9,420 nucleotides of DNA from Azoarcus sp. GTDB taxonomy: Bacteria; Pseudomonadota; Gammaproteobacteria; Burkholderiales; Rhodocyclaceae. A program made the translations under genes and the position numbers. Shown here piece after piece: positions 5,710-9,420 of this stretch. Under the pieces are notes generated by a model. The model was not told the DNA's origin, made no database searches, and saw nothing but the letters and a program-made list of their open reading frames with translations. Every line of letters starts with the position of its first letter. Within the stretch, counting starts at the first letter, position 1. Where the stretch lies: positions 1-9,420 of the forward strand of contig JALNWS010000158.1 in assembly GCA_023230755.1 (NCBI GenBank). Direction: 5' to 3'.

Positions 5710-7352
5710 AGGGGAATGCGCTCGTCACCAATCAGGTGGCGGCGGTCGCGGATGATCGCCAGCGGCACGCCCTCGCGCACCACCGATCCGATGACCCGGC
5801 CCTTGAGCGCGCGGTCACAGCCCATCTGCGTCGGCGACAGGAAGAAATCGGCCACAGCCCAGTCGCTGGTCACCGTCAGCCCCGGGGCGAGCCACTCCTG
5901 CGCCTGCAGTGCTTCGGCACATACCGCCACGGTGTAATGCGGGGTACCCTTGCCCTCGTGTGCCACATAGGCGTTGAGTTCAAGCGCCGCCTCACGCAGG
6001 CTGGCGCCCCAGTAGTCTTGCTCCCATTCATCCACGGTGCCGGCCAGCCCCCCGGCAAGACCGTTGTAGGCAACATATTCGTATGGGTGCAGGTGAGCGA
6101 GCGCGGCGCCGTGGCCAAGCGCGAGTGCGGCACAGCATGCCGTCGCGAGGCGCCGCGCATGGGTGAAGCGCGCGGCATGCAACCATGCCTGCGTCAGCCC
6201 GATACCGGCAATCACTGCCAGTGGCGGCAGCAGGAAGGTGAAATGGCGGATGCCGTTGTACAGCGGAGGCGCCGCCAGCAAGGTGTATCCGAGCGGAACC
6301 CCGACAGCGAGGATCAACGGCAACCAGGGCAACGCCAGCCGGCGGAACGTGGCCTTGCGCAGCCGCGGCAGCATGCGCAAGGCCGTGACCAGACCCAGCA
6401 CCAGGCCAAGCAGGAACAGTTCGGGCAGGCGCACGAGCAGATACCAGGACAGGTAATACCCTGGAACGTCGCCATTCTTCATCACCGCACCGCCAAGAAT
6501 GGTGTCGAGCTCGAACGAGAAATGCGAGAACGCAGTCATCGCCCTCACGAGGTTGGCTGGCGACATCATCGCCCACGGCCAGAACACCCCCATCAGCACA
6601 AAGGTAATGCCGGCAGCCGGCAGCAGGGCGCGCAGCGAGCGCCCGAAAAAGCTCAGGCGCGCACCCGGATCGTCGGCCCTGACCCAGGCCGCAGCCATCA
6701 TGCCGACACCGAGATAGAACACCGCGAACACCGCCCCGACACGAAGGCCGAAGGCGCAGCCGATGGCGATGCCGAGTCCGATCACGTCACCTCGCGCAGG
6801 GCGCGGCAAGCTGGGCAGGATGCGCACGATGAACAGCAAGGACCACACCATCGTGGTCGCAAACGGGACATCCTTCGTATGCGTGAACATCGCCCCGGTC
6901 CAGGCGCCGGTCAGCACCAGCACCACCAGCGCGGCGAGCGCTGCCGGCCCGCCGGCAAGCCGGCGCGCCAGCAGCCAGGTTCCGGTGAGCCCACCCAGGC
7001 CGAACAGTGCCGACAGCAGATGACGCAGGTCCCAGACGTTGATGGACGGCAGCAGGCGCTCGAGCCCGGCGGCAATCAGGTCGAACAGGCCGCCATAGAG
7101 ATAGAGGTTCTTGTACTCGAACGCGGCATGATCGGTGAAGCCCGAGCCGTAGAATGCAAGCAGCAGACGGCCGTAGACGTGCTGTACTTCTTCGTCGTTG
7201 CTGATGCCGTACTGGTTGAAGGTCAGCACGATGAAGACGCCGACAAGCACCAGCAACGCCCACCCCAGATTGAGCGTCGACAATGCACGCGCCAGCCCGC
7301 CGGCGACCCGGGGCGCCGGGCGGGCGACCGTTGTTACACCTGCGCCGCTCAA
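5706..7352 (-). CDS. GT-C fold membrane glycosyltransferase (GT39/ArnT-like)
   Basis: This 548-residue polytopic inner-membrane protein has roughly 11 hydrophobic segments between residues 30 and 420, then a periplasmic C-terminal part of about 125 residues. GT-C enzymes transfer a sugar from a polyprenyl phosphate carrier to an acceptor on the periplasmic side. The first outer loop has the acidic cluster SNDEEVQHVYG (51-61), the expected place for the catalytic Asp/Glu, and the second loop has HTKD (158-161). The C-terminal segment HPYEYVAYNGLAGG (422-435) followed by WEQDYWGASLREA (443-455) is a pattern I associate with a subgroup of these transferases. The start is a TTG whose last two bases overlap the TGA of the GT2 gene (TTGA); GAGGGG at 7361-7366 lies 8 nt upstream and supports it. 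The acceptor is unknown; lipid A or another envelope glycan is likely from the gene context. Confidence 0.88.
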   Translation of the reverse strand: MSGAGVTTVARPAPRVAGGLARALSTLNLGWALLVLVGVFIVLTFNQYGISNDEEVQHVYGRLLLAFYGSGFTDHAAFEYKNLYLYGGLFDLIAAGLERLLPSINVWDLRHLLSALFGLGGLTGTWLLARRLAGGPAALAALVVLVLTGAWTGAMFTHTKDVPFATTMVWSLLFIVRILPSLPRPARGDVIGLGIAIGCAFGLRVGAVFAVFYLGVGMMAAAWVRADDPGARLSFFGRSLRALLPAAGITFVLMGVFWPWAMMSPANLVRAMTAFSHFSFELDTILGGAVMKNGDVPGYYLSWYLLVRLPELFLLGLVLGLVTALRMLPRLRKATFRRLALPWLPLILAVGVPLGYTLLAAPPLYNGIRHFTFLLPPLAVIAGIGLTQAWLHAARFTHARRLATACCAALALGHGAALAHLHPYEYVAYNGLAGGLAGTVDEWEQDYWGASLREAALELNAYVAHEGKGTPHYTVAVCAEALQAQEWLAPGLTVTSDWAVADFFLSPTQMGCDRALKGRVIGSVVREGVPLAIIRDRRHLIGDERIPL

Positions 7353-8434
7353 CGCGTCTGCCCCTCAAACCCGATGCGTTCCGACACCAGATAGAGCGGT
7401 CGGGCCTTCACCTCGGTAAAGATGCGGCCGACGTATTCGCCGAGCACGCCCAGACTGATGAGCTGGATGCCGCCCATGAACAGCACCGCAACCATGATCG
7501 AGGCATAGCCCGGCACATCGATTCCCCAGATCGCGGTACGCAGCACCAGCCACAGGCCATAGCTGCCGGAAAGCGCCGCCATGCCAAGGCCGATCAGCGA
7601 CCACACCCGCAGGGGCAAGGTACTGAAAGCGGAAAACCCGTCGATGGCATAGCGCAGCAAGCGCAGCAATGGCCACGCAGACGCACCCGCCACCCGCTCG
7701 GCAGGTTCAAAATCCACGGTTTCCTGACGAAAGCCCACCCAGCTGGTGATGCCCTTCATGAAGCGGGTGCGCTCGGGCAGGCTGTTGATGGCGTCGACCA
7801 CTGCGCGGTCGAAGAGCCGGAAGTCGCCACCGCCTTCGGCCAGCGCCACTTCGGACACACGCCGGAACAGGTTGTAGAAGCTCCGTGACAACTGCCGGCG
7901 CAGCCACGGGTCCGTATCGCGCGAACCACGCACCGCGGTCACCATCTGCGCACCTTCGCGCCAACGCTCGAACATCTGTGGGATCAGCTCGGGCGGATGC
8001 TGGAGATCGCCATCCATCAGCACCACCACATCACCGCCTGCCGCGCGCAAGCCTGCGGCCATCGCGGCCTCTTTGCCGAAATTGCGTGCGAAGCGGATGG
8101 CCCGCAGCGCGGGATCCCTGATGCCAATGGCGGCCACCTCGGCGAAGGTGGTGTCGCGGCTACCGTCATCGACGAACACCAGTTCATAACCAGCGAGCGG
8201 CATCGTGTCGAGCACCTTGCACAAGCGCGCATGCAGGATCGCCAGCGATCCGCTCTCGTTGTAGAGCGGGATCACCACCGAGAGTGAAGGCGGGCGGCCT
8301 CCTTGCTCGATGGCAGGGGTAGCAAGAACCTCGGTTAGATCAGGACGGGACACGATGGGAAACTCGCACGAAAGACCTCCACGCGGAGGAACATCAGGTA
8401 AACGGCGCATCGAGCTCGCGCGTTGACCGTTCAT
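7349..8434 (-). CDS. DPM1/GtrB-like polyprenyl-phosphate glycosyltransferase (GT2)
   Basis: This membrane-anchored family 2 glycosyltransferase should load a nucleotide-activated sugar onto polyprenyl phosphate at the cytosolic face. A GT-A domain begins at SVVIPLYNES (52-61) and carries VDDGS (88-92) for UDP/GDP binding, MDGDLQHPPE (140-149) with the metal-binding DxD equivalent, and GGDFRLFDR (202-210). An amphipathic region (252-270) precedes two membrane helices (about 275-300 and 310-335) and GEYVGRIFTEVKARPLYLV (332-350), all typical of the GtrB/DPM1-type group. The ATG at 8434 gives an unusually long leader of about 50 residues with no visible homology and no clear ribosome site. Met9 (8410) or GTG 8353 are alternatives. 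It heads the operon with the GT-C and GtrA genes and is divergent from the deacetylase gene. Confidence 0.92.
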   Translation of the reverse strand: MNGQRASSMRRLPDVPPRGGLSCEFPIVSRPDLTEVLATPAIEQGGRPPSLSVVIPLYNESGSLAILHARLCKVLDTMPLAGYELVFVDDGSRDTTFAEVAAIGIRDPALRAIRFARNFGKEAAMAAGLRAAGGDVVVLMDGDLQHPPELIPQMFERWREGAQMVTAVRGSRDTDPWLRRQLSRSFYNLFRRVSEVALAEGGGDFRLFDRAVVDAINSLPERTRFMKGITSWVGFRQETVDFEPAERVAGASAWPLLRLLRYAIDGFSAFSTLPLRVWSLIGLGMAALSGSYGLWLVLRTAIWGIDVPGYASIMVAVLFMGGIQLISLGVLGEYVGRIFTEVKARPLYLVSERIGFEGQTR

Positions 8435-8452
8435 CTGTTACAAGTGATTGCC

Positions 8453-9370
8453 ATGGCTGACTTTTCTTTGCCTTTGCCGCGCCCGATTGTGCTGTGTGCC
8501 GACGATTTCGGGCTCGCCCCCGGCGTCAGCAACGCGATTGCCGAACTGATCGCGGCCGGCCGCCTGTCTGCCACCAGTTGCATGAGCAACTGTGGCGACT
8601 GGCGACGCGCTGCCGCAATGCTGCGCGAAACGGTCGCGACCCACCCGGCGGATATCGGATTGCACCTGACGCTGACCGATCATGCCCCGCTCAGCCCCGC
8701 CCGCTGCCTGGTCAGCGACGGACGCCTCCCGCCCCTGTCGCACCTGCTGCCACGCGCACTGTTCCGCAGACTGCCCGCCGCAGCGATCCACGACGAACTG
8801 CGTGCCCAGCTCGATGTCTTCGAAGACATCTGGGGCGCGCCCCCCGATTACATCGACGGTCATCAGCATGTGCATCTGCTGCCCACTGTTCGCGAAGCCG
8901 TGGTCGATGAAATCCTGCGCCGCTACCCCGCCAAACGGGTGTGGGTACGCGACTGCGTCGAGCCTGCACCACGCTGCGCGAAGCGCGGCGTCTCGGTGTC
9001 CAAGGCATTGTTCATCAGCCAGCTCGGACGCGGCCTGCGTCAGCTCGGGCGCGAGGCCGGACTACCGATGAACGAAGGCTTTTCCGGTCTCCACGAGTTT
9101 TCCTCTGGGCGCTCTTTTCGCGAGCGCATGCAAGCTTTTCTGGTCGGCCTTGGCAGGCGGCCGCTGGTGCATGTACACCCGGGCCGCGTCGACGCTGCCC
9201 TGCTCGCCTGCGACAGCCTTACCTCGCCGCGCGAGGCAGAACTGGCCTATCTCGCGGGAGACGACTTCGCGGCCGATCTTGCCGCTGCGGGAGTACGTCT
9301 CGCGCGCTTCAGCGAACTGAGCGCGAGCACCAGCAAGGCGAGCAGCGCAAACAGCGGATCGATCAGGTAG
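8453..9370 (+). CDS. ChbG/YdjC-family carbohydrate deacetylase
   Basis: This 305-residue metal-dependent deacetylase of the ChbG/HpnK/NaxD group removes N-acetyl groups from amino sugars. Its motifs are in the expected order: CADDFGLAPGV (15-25) with the catalytic/metal Asp pair, GLHLTLTDH (69-77), DGHQHVHLLP (135-144) with metal-binding His residues, and HVHPG (240-244). The SPREAELAYL segment (258-267) is the usual C-terminal family motif. ATG 8453 is preferred because the ADDFG motif then sits close to the N-terminus as usual; the frame is open back to a TTG at 8423. The last 16 residues or so, rich in Ser and Ala, lie beyond the conserved domain and overlap an opposing gene. It is divergent from the GT2-led operon, and by analogy with Francisella NaxD it may deacetylate a polyprenyl-phosphate-linked HexNAc; that substrate is inference. 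Confidence 0.93.
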   Translation: MADFSLPLPRPIVLCADDFGLAPGVSNAIAELIAAGRLSATSCMSNCGDWRRAAAMLRETVATHPADIGLHLTLTDHAPLSPARCLVSDGRLPPLSHLLPRALFRRLPAAAIHDELRAQLDVFEDIWGAPPDYIDGHQHVHLLPTVREAVVDEILRRYPAKRVWVRDCVEPAPRCAKRGVSVSKALFISQLGRGLRQLGREAGLPMNEGFSGLHEFSSGRSFRERMQAFLVGLGRRPLVHVHPGRVDAALLACDSLTSPREAELAYLAGDDFAADLAAAGVRLARFSELSASTSKASSANSGSIR

Positions 9371-9420
9371 TCCCACAGATTGGGCGACGCCAGCACTTTC
9401 AGGTGCCATCCGACAAGCGC
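9247..9420 (-). CDS. C-terminal end of an unidentified membrane protein (5' part outside window)
   Basis: On the minus strand an open frame enters from the right edge and ends at TAG 9247-9249, giving 57 residues. It begins ALVGWHLKVLASPNLWDYL, continues IDPLFALLALLVLALSSLK, and then has a basic tail (RARRT and an Ala/Ser-rich end). This looks like a final transmembrane helix (about residues 18-36) with a positively charged cytoplasmic end, far more protein-like than the other two frames on this strand. I do not recognise the family from so little. It converges on the deacetylase gene and its tail overlaps that gene by 124 bp. It may belong to the same envelope-sugar locus. Confidence 0.55.
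   Translation of the reverse strand, partial: ALVGWHLKVLASPNLWDYLIDPLFALLALLVLALSSLKRARRTPAAARSAAKSSPAR

Noticed and set aside
5598..7394. 598-codon open frame on the plus strand opposite the GT-C and GtrA genes
   Set aside because: It is rich in Gln, His, Arg and Gly with no domain, as expected of the complement of a GC-rich membrane protein gene. The minus strand has clear family motifs and helices.
8494..8910. 138-codon Arg-rich frame inside the deacetylase gene
   Set aside because: It is an alternative frame of a gene with clear catalytic motifs and has no domain of its own.
9062..9409. 115-codon minus-strand frame at the right edge
   Set aside because: The adjacent minus frame gives a coherent transmembrane C-terminus, whereas this one has no recognisable features.

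Overview
This is a GC-rich chromosomal window of about 9.4 kb from a Gram-negative bacterium. Gene content and codon usage suggest a betaproteobacterium, possibly a Rhodocyclales such as Thauera, Azoarcus or Aromatoleum; this is inference, since no marker gene is present. I saw no rRNA, tRNA, insertion sequence, CRISPR array or phage gene.

Positions 1-1920, minus strand: a DeoR/GlpR-type repressor is followed 14 bp later by a periplasmic ABC-transporter binding protein whose 3' end runs off the window. Two identical perfect 12-bp palindromes lie 44 bp apart at the 5' end of the repressor gene and are good candidates for its own operators. Positions 1969-2200 hold the remains of an alpha/beta-hydrolase gene: its N-terminal and C-terminal ends are joined out of frame and the catalytic middle is missing.

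Positions 2311-4247: an EamA (DMT) exporter and a LysR regulator are divergently transcribed from an 86-bp intergenic region, a typical regulator/efflux pair. Positions 4248-4526 are intergenic. Positions 4527-5231 encode a solitary ParA/MinD-superfamily ATPase that resembles conjugative TraL-like proteins but has no plasmid neighbours. A 13-bp perfect hairpin separates it from the convergent genes that follow.

Positions 5305-9370 form a polyprenyl-phosphate sugar module. On the minus strand are a DPM1/GtrB-like glycosyltransferase (GT2), a multi-membrane-span GT-C glycosyltransferase and a small GtrA-type membrane protein, with both junctions overlapping by 4 bp. Divergent from them, on the plus strand, is a ChbG/YdjC-type carbohydrate deacetylase. 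Together they match the logic of lipid A aminosugar decoration known from Francisella (FlmF2/NaxD/FlmK) and Bordetella (Lgm): a sugar is loaded on the lipid carrier, deacetylated, flipped, and transferred in the periplasm. The target here is inferred, not shown.

The right edge carries the C-terminal end of an unidentified membrane protein on the minus strand, whose coding tail overlaps the deacetylase tail by 124 bp.
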